DNA of 64,000 nucleotides, from positions 1,929,501 to 1,993,500 of the forward strand of contig CANTAL010000023.1 in the NCBI GenBank assembly GCA_947650365.1. Reading direction: 5' to 3'. Of this stretch, positions 1 through 14,413 are shown one piece after another. The DNA comes from Chamaelirium japonicum (lineage: Eukaryota > Streptophyta > Magnoliopsida > Liliales > Melanthiaceae). The stretch's first letter is position 1; each line of letters starts with the position of its first letter. The position numbers and the translations under genes were made by a program. The notes beneath the pieces were generated by a model. That model searched no databases. It had not been told where the DNA came from and saw only the letters and a program-made list of their open reading frames with translations.

Positions 1-3000
1 AATGTATCCATTCTAATTCATTCGTACGATCCATTCTATTTCATTCGTACGATCCATTCTAATTCATTCGTACAATCCATTCTATTTCATTCGCACAATC
101 TATTCGAATTCATTCGCACGAATGTATCCACTCTAATTCATTCATACGATCCATTCTAATTCCTTCGTACGATCCATTCTATTTTATTCGTATGATCCAT
201 TCTATTTCATTCATATAATCCATTCTAATTCATTCGCATGATCCATTCTAATTCATTCATACGATCCATTCTAATTCATTCGTACGATCCATTCTAATTC
301 ATTCGTATGATCCATTCTAATTCATTCGTTCGATCCATTCTAATTTATTCGCACGATCCATTCTAATTCATTCATACGATCCATTCTTACTCATTCGTAC
401 GATCCATTCTAATTCATTCGCACGAACCATTCTAATTCATCCGTACGATCCATTCTATTTCATTCGTACGATCCATTCTTACTCATTCGTACGATCTATT
501 CTAATTCATTCGCACGATCCATTCTAATTCATCCGTACGATCCATTCTATTTCATTCGTACGATCCATTCTTACTCATTCGTACGATCCATTCTAATTCA
601 TTCGCACGAATGTATCCATTCTAATTCATTCGTACGATCCATTCTAATTCCTTCGTACAAACCATTCTAATTCCTGCGTACGATCCATTCTAATTCCTTT
701 GTACGACCCATTATATTTCATTCGTATGATCCATTCTAATTCCTTTGTACGATCCAGTCTAATTCATTCCCATGAATGTATCCATTCTAATTCATTTGCA
801 CGAATGTATCCATTCTAATTCATTCGTACGATCCATTCTAATTCATTCGTACGTTCCATTCTAATTCATTCGTAAGATCCATTCTAATTTATTCATACGA
901 TCTTTTCTAATTCATTCATACAATCCATTCTAATTCATTCGTACGATCCATTCTAATTCATTCGTGCGATCCATTCTAATTCATTCGCACAATCTATTCT
1001 AATTAATTAGTACGATCCATTCTAATTCATTCGCACGATCCATTCTAATTCATTCATACGATCCATTCTAATTCACTCATACGATCCATTCTATTTCATT
1101 CGCATGAATGTATCCATTCTAATTCATTCGTACGATCCATTCTAATTCATTCGCACAATCTATTCTAATTCATTCATACGATCCATCCTAATTCATTCGT
1201 ACGATCCATTCTAATTCATTCGTACGATCCATTCTAATTCATTCGTACGATCTATTCATACATGTACGAATGAATTAGAATGAATACATTCGTGCGAATG
1301 AATTAGAATGGATCGTATGAATGAATTAGATTGGATCGTATGCATGAATTAGAATGGATCGTGCGAATTAATTAGAATGGATCGTACGAATGAATTAGAA
1401 TGGATCGAACGAATGAATTAGAATGGATACATTCGTGCAAAAGAATTAGAATGGATTGTATGAATGAATTAGAATGGATCGTGCGAATGAATTAGAATGG
1501 ATCGTACGTATGAATTAGGATGGATACATTCGTGCGAAAGAATTAGAATAGATCGTATGAATGAATTAGAATGGATCGTATGAATGAAATAGACTGGATC
1601 GTACGAATGAATTAGATTGGATCGTGCGAATGAATTAGAATGGATCGTACGAATGAATTAGAATGGATCGTACAAAGGAATTAGAATGGATCGTACTAAT
1701 GAATTAGAATTAGAATGAATCGTACGAATGAATTAGAATGGATCGTACGAATGAATTAGAATGGATCGTACGAATGAATTAGAATGGATTGAATTAGAAT
1801 GAATCGTACGAATGAATTAGAATGAATCATACCGTACGAATGAATTAGAATGGATCATACGAAGGAATTAGAATGGATCGTACGAATGAATTAGAATGGA
1901 TCGTACGAATGAATTAGAATGGATCGTGCGAATGAATTAGAATGGATCGTACGAATGAAATAGAATGGATTCGCACGAATGTATCCATTCTAATTTATTC
2001 GTACGATCCATTCTAATTCATTCGTACAATCCATTCTAATTCATTCGCACGATCCATTCGCATTCACTCAAACGACCCATTCTAATTCATAAGCACGAAT
2101 GTATCCATTCTAATTCATTCGTACGATCCATTCTAATTCATTTGTACGAATGTATCCTTTCTAATTCATTCGTACGATCAATTCTAATTCATTCGCACAA
2201 TCTATTCTAATTCATTAGTACGATCCATTCTAATTCATTCGTACGATCCATTCTAATTCATTCATACGATCCATTCTAATTTATTCGTACGATCCATTCT
2301 AATTCATTCGCACAATCTATTCTAATACATTCGTACGATCCATTCTAATTCATTCGCACGATCCATTCTAATTCATTCATACGATCCATTCTAATTCATT
2401 CGCACGAATGAATTAGAATGGATCGTACGAATGAATTAGAATGGATCGTACGAATGAATTAGAATGGATACATTCGTGCGAATGAATTAGAATGGATCAT
2501 ATGAATGAATTAGAATCGATCGTACGAATGAATTAGAATGGATCATGCGAATGAATTAGAATGGATCGTGCGAATGAATTAGAATAGATCGTACGAATGA
2601 AATAGAATGGATTGTACAAATGAGATAGAATGGATCGTACGAATGAATTAGAATGGATACATTCATGCGAATGAATTAGAATGGATGATACGAATGAATT
2701 AGAATGGATTCATTCGTGCGAATGAATTAGAATGGATCGTACGAATGAGTAAGAATGGATCGTACGAATGAATTAGAATGGATTGAATTAGAATGAATCG
2801 TACGAATGAATTAGAATGGATCGTACGAATGAATTAGAATGGATCGTACGAATGAATTAGAATGGATTAAATTAGAATGAATCGTACGAATGAATTAGAA
2901 TGAATCATACCGTACGAATGAATTAGAATGGATCATACGAAGGAATTAGAATGGATCGTACGAATGAATTAGAATGGATCGTACGAATGAATTAGAATGG

Positions 3001-4280
3001 ATCGTACGAAGGAATTAGAATGGATCGTACGAAGGAATTAGAATGGATAGTACGAATGAATTAGAATAGATACCTTCGTGCAAATGAATTAGAATGGATC
3101 GTACGAATGAGTAAGAATGGATCGTACGAATGAAATAGAATGGATCGTATGAATGAATTAGAATGGATCGTGCGAATGAATTAGAATGGATCGTACGAAT
3201 GAATTAGAATAGATTGTGCGAATGAATTAGAAAGGATCGTGCGAATGAATTAGAATAGATCGTACGAATGAATTAGAATGGATCGTATGAATGAATTAGA
3301 ATGGATCGTGCGAATGAATTAGAACGGATCGTACGAATGAAATAGAATGGATTCGCACGAATGTATCCATTCTAACTCATTCGTACGATCCATTCTAATT
3401 CATTCGTACAATCCATTCTAATTCATTCGCACGATCCATTCGCATTCACTCAAACGATCCATTCTAATTCATTCATATGATCCATTCTAATTCATTCGCA
3501 CGAATGTATCCTTTTTAATTCATTCGTACGATCCATTCTAATTCATTTGTACGAATATATCCACTCTAATTCATTCATACGATCCATTCTAATTCATTTG
3601 TACGAATGTATCCACTCTAATGAATTAGAATGAATTAGAATGGATCGTATTAATGAATTAGAATGGATCGTATGAATGAAATAGAATAGATCGTACGAAT
3701 GAATTAGAATGGATCGTATGAATGAATTAGAATGGATCGTACGAAGGAATTAGAATGGATTGTATGAATGAATTAGAATAGATCGTATGAATGAATTAGA
3801 ATGGATCTTACGAATGAATTAGAATGGATCGTATGAATTAGAATGGATCGTACGAAGGAATTAGAATGGATCGTATGAATGAATTAGATTGGATCGTATT
3901 AATGAATTAGCACGATCCATTCTAATTCATTAGCACGATCCATTCTAATTCATTAGCACGATCCATTCTAATTCATTCGTACGATCCATTCTAATTCATT
4001 TATACGATCCAATCTAATTCATTCATACGATCCATTCTAATTCTTTCGCACGAATATATCCATTCTAATTCATTCGTACGATCCATTCTAATTCATTAGC
4101 ACGTAAAAACACGATCCACTCACATACGAATAAATTAGAATGAATTAGAAAGGATTGTGTGAATGAATTAGAATGGATCGTATGAATGAATTAGAATGGA
4201 TCGTGCGAATGAATTAGAATGGATCGTGCGAATGAATTAGAATATGGATCGTACGAAGGAATTAGAATGGATCGTACGAA
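1..4280. repeat. Satellite mosaic zone A, eight inverted blocks
   Basis: Orientation blocks are: plus 1-1259, minus 1260-1970, plus 1971-2405, minus 2406-3352, plus 3353-3618, minus 3619-3909, plus 3910-4120, minus 4121-4280. The opening 1-180 matches 47440-47600 and 62980-63160 in order of variants, including the marker TATTCGAATTCATTCG near 101. The switch at 1260 (CATACATGTACG) recurs at 53850 and 61302. The switches at 1970 and 3352 are the common minus-to-plus junction. The marker GCATTCACTCAAACG lies at 2060 and 3442. Confidence 0.85.
4088..4138 (-). repeat. 51-bp irregular switch spacer, inverted copy
   Basis: This is a plus-to-minus switch with a non-monomer centre: GCACGTAAAAACACG then ATCCACTCACATACG. 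It is the reverse complement of 54448-54498 apart from a few bases (GTAAAAAC here, GAAAAAAC there). The flanks are also inverted copies, out to the switch at about 4280. Confidence 0.85.
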
Positions 4281-7200
4281 TGAATTCGAATGTATCCTTT
4301 CTAATTCATTCGTGCGATCCATTCTAATTCCTTCGTACGATCCATTCTAATTCATTCGTACGATCCATTCTAATTTATTCGCACGATCCATTCTAATTCA
4401 TTCGTACGATCCATTCTATTTCATTCATACGATCCATTCTAATTCATTCATACGATCTATTCTAATTTTTTCGCACGAATGTATCCATTCTAATTCATTC
4501 GTTCGATCCATTCTAATTCATTCGTACGATCCATTCTAATTCATTCGCACGATCCATTCTAATTCATGCATACGATCCAATCTAATTCATTCATACGATC
4601 CATTCTAATTCATTTGCACGAATGTATCTATTCTAATTCATTCGTACATGTTTGAATGAATTAGAATGGATCGTACGAATAAATTAGAGTTGATACATTC
4701 GTGCGAATGAATTAGAATGGATCGTACGAATGAATTAGATTGGATCGTATGAATGAATTATAATGGATCATGCGAATGAATTAGAATAGATCATACGAAT
4801 GAATTAGAATGGATCGTACGAATGAATTAGAATGGATACATTCGTGCAAAAGAATTAGAATGGATTGTATGAATGAATTAGAATGGATCGTGCAAATGAA
4901 TTAGAATGGATACATTCGTGCGAATGAATTAGAATGGATCGTATGAATGAATTAGATTGGATCGTATGAATGAATTAGAATGGATCGTATGAATGAATTA
5001 GAATGGATCATACGAATTAATTAGAATGGATCGTATGAATGATTTAGAATGGATTATACGAATGAATTAGAAACGATCGTTTGAATGAATTAGAATGGAT
5101 CGTACTTATGAATTAGAATGGGTCATACGAATGAAATAGAATGGATCGTACGAAGGTATTAGAAAGGATCGTACAAACGAATTAGAATGGATCGTATGAA
5201 TGAAATAGAATAGATCATACGAATGAATTAGAATGGATCGTATGAATGAATTAGATTGGATCGTATGAATGAATTAGAATGGATTGTACGAATGAAATAG
5301 AATAGATCGTACGAATGAAATAGAATGGATCGTACGAATGAATTAGAATAGATTGTGCGAATGGATTAGAATGGATCATACGATTGAGTAAGAATGGATT
5401 GTACGAATGAAATAGAATAGATCGTACGAATGAATTAGAATGGATCGTATGAATGAATAAGAATGGATCATGCGAATGAATTAGAATGGATTGTACGAAT
5501 GAATTAGAATGGATCGTATGAATGAATTAGAATGGATCGTAGTAATGAATTAGAATGGATCCTACGAATGAATTAGAATAGATTGTGCGAATGAATTAGA
5601 ACGGATCTGGATCGTGTATCCATTCTAATTCATTCGGACGACCCATTCTAATTCATTCGCACGATCCATTCTAATTCATTCGTACGATCTATTCTATTTT
5701 ATTCGTACAATCCATTCTAATTCATTCATACGATCCAATCTAATTCATTCATACGATCCATTCTAATTCATTCGTACGATCTATTCTATTTCATTCATAC
5801 GATCCATTCTAATTCGTTTGTACGATCCTTTCTAATTCCTTCGTACGATCCATTCTATTTCATTCGTATGACCCATTCTAATTCATAAGTACGATCCATT
5901 CTAATTCATTCAAACGATCCATTCTAATTCATTCGTACGATCTATTCTAATTCATTCGCACGATCCATTCTAATTCATTCATACGATCCAATCTAATTCA
6001 TTCATACGATCCATTCTAATTCATTCGCACGAATGTTTCCATTCTAATTCATTCGCACGATCCATTCTAATTCATTCATACAATCCATTCTAATTCTTTT
6101 GCACGAATGTATCCATTCTAATTCATTCGTACGATCCATTCTAATTCATTCGTATGATCTATTCTAATTCATTCGCATGATCCATTATAATTCATTCATA
6201 CGATCCAATCTAATTCATTCGTACGATCCATTCTAATTCATTCGCACGAATGTATCAACTCAATCCATTCTAATTCATTCGTACGATCCATTCTTACTCA
6301 TTCGTACGATCCATTCTAATTCATTCGCACGAATGAATCCATTCTAATTCATTCGTATGTCGTATGAATGAAATAGAATGGATCGTGCGAATGAATTAGA
6401 AAGGATCGTACGAATGAATTAGAATGGATCGTACGAAGGAATTAGAATGGATCGTTCGAATGAATTAGAAAGGATACATTCGAATTCATTCGTACGATCC
6501 ATTCTAATTCCTTCGTACGATCCATATTCTAATTCATTCGCACGATCCATTCTAATTCATTCATACGATCCATTCTAATTTATTCGCACGATCCATTCTA
6601 ATTCATTCGTACGATCCATTCTAATTCATTCGCACAATCTATTCTAATTCATTCGAACGATCCATTCTAATTCATTCGTACGATCCATTCTAATTCATTC
6701 GTACGATCCATTCTAATTCATTCGCACGATCCATTCTAATTCATTCGCACGATCCATTCGAATTCATTAGCACGATCCATTCTAATTCATTCGTACGATC
6801 CATTTTAATTCATTTATACGATCCATTCTAATTCATTAGTACGATGCATTCTAATTCATTCGTACGATCCATTCTAATTCATTCGTATGATCCATTCTAA
6901 TTCCTTCGTATGATCCATTCTAATTCATTCGCACGAATGTGTCCATTCTAATTCATTCGTACGATCCATTCTAATTCATTCGCACGATCCATTCTATTTC
7001 ATTCGTACGATCCATTCTTACTCATTCGTACGATCCATTCTAATTCATTTGCACGAATCGTACGAAGGAATTAGAATGGATCGTACAAATGAATTAGAAT
7101 GGGTCGTTTGAGTGAATGCGAATGGATTAGAATGGATACCTTTGTGCAAATGAATTAGAATGGATCGTACGAATGAGTAAGAATGGTTCGTACGAATGAA

Positions 7201-7485
7201 ATAGAATGGATCGTATGAATGAATTAGAATGGATCGTGCGAATGAATTAGAATGGATACATTCGTGCGAATCCATTCTATTTCATTCGTACGATCCATTC
7301 TAATTCATTCGCACGATCCATTCTAATTCATTCATACGATCCATTCTAATTCATTCGTACGATCCATTCTAATTCATTTGTACGATCCATTCTAATTCAT
7401 TCGCACAATCTATTCTAATTCATTCGTACGATCCATTCTAATTCATTCGCACGATCGATTCTAATTCATTCGTACGATCCATTCG
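4281..7485. repeat. Satellite mosaic zone B, seven inverted blocks
   Basis: Blocks are: plus 4281-4650, minus 4651-5612, plus 5613-6360, minus 6361-6482, plus 6483-7057, minus 7058-7270, plus 7271-7485. The switch at 5612 has the odd sequence GGATCTGGATCGTGTATCC, repeated with one change at 58899, so about 5500-5870 is a copy of 58800-59160 (offset 53296 at this point). The switch at 6482 (GGATACATTCGAATTCATTCG) is the reverse complement of the one at 4280 and matches those at 54298 and 61759. A CCATATTC 2-base insertion at about 6522 is shared with about 54341 and 61801. Confidence 0.85.
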
Positions 7486-9381
7486 TAAGAATAGATTGTG
7501 CGAATGAATTAGAATGGATCTTACGTATGAATTAGAATGGATTATATGAATGAAATAGAATGGATCATACGAATGAAATAGAATGGATCGTATGAAGGAA
7601 TTAGAATGGATCATATGAATGAATTAGAGTGGATACATTCGTGCGAATGAATTCGAATAGATCGTGCGAATGAATTCGAATGGATTGTACGAATGAATTA
7701 GAATGGATCGTACGAATGAAATAGAATGGATCGTACGAATGAATTAGAATGGATACATTCGTGCAAAAGAAATAGAATGGATTGTATGAATGAATTAGAA
7801 TGGATCGTGTGAATGAATTAGAATGGATCATACGAATGAATTAGAATGGATACATTCGTGCGAATGAATTAGAATGGATCGTACGAATGAATTAGAATGG
7901 ATCGTATGAATGAATTAGAATGGATTCGTGCGAATGAATTAGAATGGCTCGTGCAAATGAATTAGAATGGATCATATGAATGAATTAGATTGGATCGTAT
8001 TAATGAATTAGAATGGATCGTACGAATGAATTAGAATAAATCGTACTAATGAATTAGAATGGATACGAATGGATCGTACGAATGAGTAAGAATGGATCGT
8101 ACGAATGAAATAGAATGGATTGTACGAATAAATTAGAATGGATACATTCGTGCGAATGAATTAGGATGGATCGTATGAATGAATTAGAATAAATTGTGCG
8201 AATGAATTAGAATGGATCGTACGAATGAATTAGAATGGATACATTCATGCAAATGAATTAGAATGGATCAGATGAATGAATTAGAATGGATCGTATGAGT
8301 GAATTAGAACGGATACGAAGGAATTAGAATGGATCGTACGAAGGAATTAGAATGGAGAATGGATCGTGCGAATGAATTAGAATGGATCGTGCGATAAGAA
8401 TGGATCGTACGAATGAAATAGAATAGATCGTACGGATAAATGAATTTGGATCGTGCTAATGAATTAGAATGGATCGTACGAATGAATTAGAATGGATCGT
8501 ACTAATGAATTAGAATAGATTGTGCGAATGAATTAGAATGGATCGTACGAATGAATTAGAAAGGATATATTCGTGCGAAAGAATTAGAATAGATCGTATG
8601 AATGAATTAGATTGGATCGTATTAATGAATTAGAATGGATCGTCCGAATGAATTAGAATGGATCGTACGAATGAATTAGAATGGATAGATTTGTGCGAAT
8701 GAATTTGAATGGATCGTACGAAGGAATTAGAATGGATCGTACGAAGGAATTAGAATAGATCATACGAAGAAATTAGAATGGATCGTACGAATGAATTAGA
8801 ATAGATCGTATGAATGAATTAGAATAGATCGTGCGAATGAATTAAAATGGATCGTATGAATGAAATAGAATAGATCGTATGAATTAGAATGGATCGTACG
8901 AATGAAATAGAATGGATCGTACGAATGAATTAGAATCGATTGTGCGAATGGATTAGAATGGATCATACGATTGAGTAGGAATGGATTGTACGAATGAAAT
9001 AGAATAGATTGTACGAATGAATTAGAATGGATCATGCTAATGAATTAGAATTGATCGTACGAATGAATTAGAATAGATTGTGCGAATGAATTAGAATGGA
9101 TCGTGCGAATGAATTGGAATGGATACATTCGTGCGAATGAATTAGAATGGATCGTATGAATGAATTAGAGTGGATACATTCGTACAAATGAATTAGAATG
9201 GATCGTACGAATGAATTAGAAAGGATACATTCGTGCGAATGAATTAGAATGGATCATATGAATGAATTAGAATGGATCGTTTGAGTGAATGCGAATGGAT
9301 CGTGCGAATGAATTAGAATGGATTGTACGAATGAATTAGAATGGATCGTACGAATGATTTAGAATGGATACATTCGTGCGA
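7486..9381 (-). repeat. Minus-strand satellite block, 1.9 kb
   Basis: This is one of the longest uninterrupted minus-strand blocks. The part 7540-8060 carries the variant series also seen at 17205-17770, 33822-34370 and 51095-51420, including the GAATTCGAATA marker near 7649. The signature CGGATAAATGAATTTGG is at 8433. The part 8575-9340 matches 48452-49217 at a constant offset of 39877. The block ends at the common junction in its reverse orientation (about 9381). Two 76-79 codon frames here are variant-monomer artefacts. Confidence 0.88.
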
Positions 9382-11768
9382 ATCCATTCTATTTCATTCG
9401 TACGATCAATTCTAATTCATTCGCACGATCCATTCTAATTCATTCATACGATCCATTCTAATTCATTCGTACGATCCATTCTAATTCATTCGTACGATCC
9501 ATTCTAATTCATTCGCACAATCTATTCTAATTCATTCGTACGATCCATTCTAATTCATTCGCACGGTCCATTCTAATTCATTCATACGATCCATTCTATT
9601 TCATTCGTACGATCCATTCTTACTCATTCGTACAATCCATTCTAATTCATTTGCACGAAGGTATCCATTCTAATTCATTCGTACGATCCATTCTAATTCA
9701 TTCGTACGATTCATTCTAATTCACTCCATTCTAATTCATTCGTACGATCCATTCTTACTCATTCGTACGATCCATTCTAATTCATTCGCACGAATGAATC
9801 CATTCTAATTCATTCGTATGATCCATTCTAATTCATTCGCATGAATGTATCCATTCTCATTCATTCGTACGATCCATTCTATCTCATTCGTACAATCCAT
9901 TCTATTTCATTCGTACGATCCATTCTAATTAATGCGCACGATCCATTCTAATTCATTCGTACGATCCATTCTAATTCATTTGTACGATTCATTCTAATTC
10001 AATCCATTCTAATTCATTCGTACGATCCATTCTTACTCATTCGTACGATCCATTCTGATTCATTCATACGATCCAATCTAATTCATTCATACGATCCATT
10101 CAAATTCATTAATACGATCCAATCTAATTCATGCATACGATCCAATCTAATTCGTACGAATAAATTAGCATTGATCGTGCTAATGAATTAGAATGGAACG
10201 TACGAATGAATTAGAATGGATCCTAGAATGGATCGTATGAATGAATTAGATTGGATCGTACGAATGAGTAAGAATGGATCATACGAATGAAATAGAATGG
10301 ATCGTACGTATCAATTAGAATGGATACAATCATGGGAATGAATTAGAATGGATCTTACGAAGTAATTAGAATGGATCGTACGAACGAATTAGAATGGATC
10401 GTACGAAGGAATTAGAATGGATAGTACGAATGAATTAGAATGGATACCTTCATGTAAATGAATCAGAATGGATCGTACGAATGAGTAAGAATGGATCGTA
10501 CGAATGAGTAAGAATGGATCGTACGAATGAAATAGAATGGATCGTATGAAAGAATTAGAATGGATCGTGCGAATGAATTAGAATGGATCGTACGAATGAA
10601 TTAGAATAGATTGTGCAAATGAATTAGAATGGATCATACGAATGAATTAGAATGGATCGTATGAATGAATTAGAATGGATCGTACAAATGAATTAGAATG
10701 GATCGTATGAATGAATTAGAATGGATTGTACGAATGAATTAAAATGGATCGTACGAATGAATTAGAATGGATACAATCGTGCGAATCCATTCTATTTCAT
10801 TCGTACGATCCATTCTAATTCATTCGCACGATCCATTCTAATTCATTCATACGATCCATTCTAATTCATTCGTACGATCCATTCTAATTCATTCATACGA
10901 TCCATTCTAATTCATTCATACGATCCATTCTAATTCATTCGTACGATCCATTCTAATTCATTGGCACAATCTATTCTAATTCATTCGTACGATCCATTCT
11001 AATTCATTCTCACGATCCATTCTAATTCATTCATACGATCCATTCTATTTCATTCATACGATCCATTCTTACTCATTCGTACGATCCATTCTAATTCATT
11101 TGCACGAAGGTATCCATTCTAATTCATTCATACTATCCATTCTAATTCCTTCGTACGATCCATTCTAATTTCTTCGTACGATCCATTCTAATTCCTTCGT
11201 ACGATCCATTCCAATTCATTCTAATTCTATTTCATTCGCACGAATGTATCCATTCTAATTCATTCATACGATCCATTCTAATTCATTTATATGATCCATT
11301 CTAATTCATTCGCACGATCCATTCTTACTCATTTGTACGATCCATTCTAATTCATTCGCATGATCCATTCTAATTCATTAATACGATCCATTCTAATTCA
11401 TTCGCACGATCCATTCTAATTCATTCACACTCATACGATCCATTCTAATTCATTCGCACGAATGTATCCTTTCTAATTCATTCGTACGATCCATTCTAAT
11501 TCATTCGCACAATCTATTCTAATTCATTCGAACGATCCATTCTAATTCATTCGTACGATCCATTCTAATTCATTCGTACGATCCATTCTAATTCATTCGC
11601 ACGATCCATTCTAATTCATTCGCACGATCCATTCTAATTCATTAGCACGATCCATTCTAATTCATTCGTACGATCCATTCTAATTCGTTAATACGATCCA
11701 TTCTAATTCATTCGCACGAATGTATCCGTTCTAATTCATTAATACGATCCAATCTAATTCATTCATAC
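9382..11768. repeat. Satellite zone C, plus/minus/plus
   Basis: Blocks are plus 9382-10155, minus 10156-10786 and plus 10787-11768. The minus-to-plus switch at 10786 is the common junction in reverse orientation, with one change (ACAATCG for ACATTCG). The minus block begins with the variant series TTAGCATTGATCGTGCTAATG and GGATCCTAGAATGG, also present near 52390-52460, so these two places are related. Nothing but satellite is visible. Confidence 0.82.
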
Positions 11769-12875
11769 GAATGAATTAGAATGGATACATACGTGCAAAA
11801 GAAATAGAATGGATTGTATGAATGAATTAGAATGGATCGTGTGAATGAATTATAATGGATCATATGAATGAATTAGAATGGATACATTCGTGCGAATAAA
11901 TTAGAATGGATCGTGCGAATGAATTAGAATGGATCGTACGAATGAATTAGAATGGATCGTACGAATGAATTAGAATGGATCGTGCGAATCAATTAGAATG
12001 GATCGTGCGAATGAATTAGAATGGATCGTATGAATGAATTAGATTGAATCGTATTAATGAATTAGAATGGATCGTACGAATGAATTAGAATAGATCGTAC
12101 GAATGAATTAGAATGGATACGAATGGATCGTACGAATGAGTAAGAATGGATCGTACGAATGAAATAGAATGGATTGTACGAATGAATTAGAATGGATACA
12201 TTCGTGCGAATGAATTAGGATGGATCGTATGAATGAATTAGAATAGATTGTGCGAATGAATTAGAATGGATCGTACGAATGAATTAGAATGGATACATTC
12301 ATGCGAATGAATTAGAATGGATCGTATGAATGAATTAGAATGGATCGTATGAGTGAATTAGAATGGATATGAAGGAATTAGAATGGATCGTACGAAGGAA
12401 TTAGAATGGAGAATGGATCGTGCGAATGAATTAGAATGGATCGTGCGATAAGAATGGATCGTACGAATGAAATAGAATAGATCGTACGGATAAATGAATT
12501 TGGATCGTGCTAATGAATTAGAATGGATCGTACGAATGAATTAGAATGGATCGTACTAATGAATTAGAATAGATTGTGCGAATGAATTAGAATGGATCGT
12601 ACGAATGAATTAGAAAGGATATATTTGTGCGAATGAATTAGAATAGATCGTATGAATGAATTAGATTGGATCGTATTAATGAATTAGAATGGATCGTGCG
12701 AATGAATTAGAATGGATCGTACGAATGAATTAGAATGGATACATTCATGCGAATGAATTAGAATGGATCATATGAATGAATTAGAATAGATCGTTTGAGT
12801 GAATACGAATGGATCGTGCGAATGAATTAGAATGGATTGTACGAATGAATTAGAACGGATCGTACGAATGAATTA

Positions 12876-12903
12876 GAATGGATACATTCGTGCGAATCCA
12901 TTC
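12876..12903 (-). repeat. Common switch junction J1 in reverse orientation, representative
   Basis: It reads GAATGGAT, ACATTCGTGCGA, ATCCATTC, the exact reverse complement of the junction at 14386-14413, and is followed by TATTTC (the complement of GAAATA). Copies lie near 7270, 9381, 10786, 12896, 18549, 23960 (one unit shorter), 35144, 41048 and 51607. Confidence 0.85.
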
Positions 12904-14385
12904 TATTTCATTCGTACGATCTATTCTAATTCATTCGCACGATCCATTCTAATTCATTCATACGATCCATTCTAATTCATTTGTACGATCTATTCTAATT
13001 CATTCGTACGATCCATTCAAATTCATTAATACGATCCATTCTAATTCATTTATACGATCCATTTTAATTCATTCGTACGATCTATTCTAATTCATTCATA
13101 CGATCCATTCTAATTCATTCGTACGATCTATTCTATTTCATTCGTACAATCCATTCTTACTCAATCGTATGATCCATTCTAATCCATTCGCATAATCTAT
13201 TCTAATTCATTCGTACGATCCATTCTATTTCATTCGTACGATCCATTCTAATTCATACGATCCATTCTATTTCATTCATACAATCCATTTTAATTCATTC
13301 GCACGATCCATTCTAATTCATTCATACGATCCATTCTAATTCATTAATATGATCCATTCTAATTCATTCGTACGACGCACGATCCATTCTTATTCATTCG
13401 TACAATCCATTCTAATTCATACGATCCATTCTATTTCATTCATACGATCCATTCTAATTCATTCGCACGATCCATTCTAATTCATTCATATGATCCATTC
13501 TAATTTATTCGCACGATCCATTCTAATTCATTCATACGATCCATTCTAATTCATTCGCACAATCTATTCTAATTCATTCGAACGATCATTCTAATTCATT
13601 CGTACGGTATGATTCACTCTAATTCATTCGTATGATTCATTCTAATTCAATCCATTCTAATTCATTCGTACGATCCATTCTAATTAATTCGTACGATCCA
13701 TTCTAATTCATCATACCGTACGAATGAATTAGAATGGATCATACGAAGGAATTAGAATGGATCGTACGAATGAATTAGAATGAATCGTATGAAGGAATTA
13801 GAATGGATCGTACGATGGAATTAGAATGGATCATACGAAGGAATTATTATGGATAGTACGAATGAATTAGAATGGATACCTTCGTGCAAATGAATTAGAA
13901 TGGATTGTACGAAAGAGTAAGAATGGATCGTACGAATGAAATAGAATGGATCGTATGAATGAATTAGAATGGATCGTGCGAATAAATTAGAATGGATCGT
14001 ACGAATGAATTAGAATAGATTGTGCGAATGAATTAGAATGGATCGTACGAATGAATTAGAATGGATCGTACTAATGAATTAGAATGGATCGTATGAATGA
14101 ATTAGAATGGATCGTGCGAATGAATTAGAATGGATCGTACGAATGAATTAGAATAGATTGTGCGAATGAATTAGAATGGATCGTACGAATGAATTAGAAT
14201 GGATACATTCGTGCGAATGAATTAGAATAGATTGTGCGAATGAATTAGAATGGATCGTACGAATGAATTAGAATGGATCGTACGAATGAATTAGAATGGA
14301 TCGTACGAATGAATTAGAATGGATCGTACGAATGAATTAGAATGGATCGTACGAATGAATTAGAATGGATCGTACGAATGAAATA

Positions 14386-14413
14386 GAATGGATTCGCACG
14401 AATGTATCCATTC
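14386..14413 (+). repeat. Common minus-to-plus switch junction (J1), representative
   Basis: The junction reads GAATGGAT, then TCGCACGAATGT, then ATCCATTC: an imperfect palindrome with 8-base perfect arms. It is usually preceded by GAAATA. Copies in this orientation end blocks near 1970, 3352, 14392, 15251, 20000 (variant), 25545, 26685, 28672, 31055, 31912, 37154, 42643, 43760, 45771, 49504 and 58311. The two monomer strands appear joined over a shared AT. Confidence 0.85.
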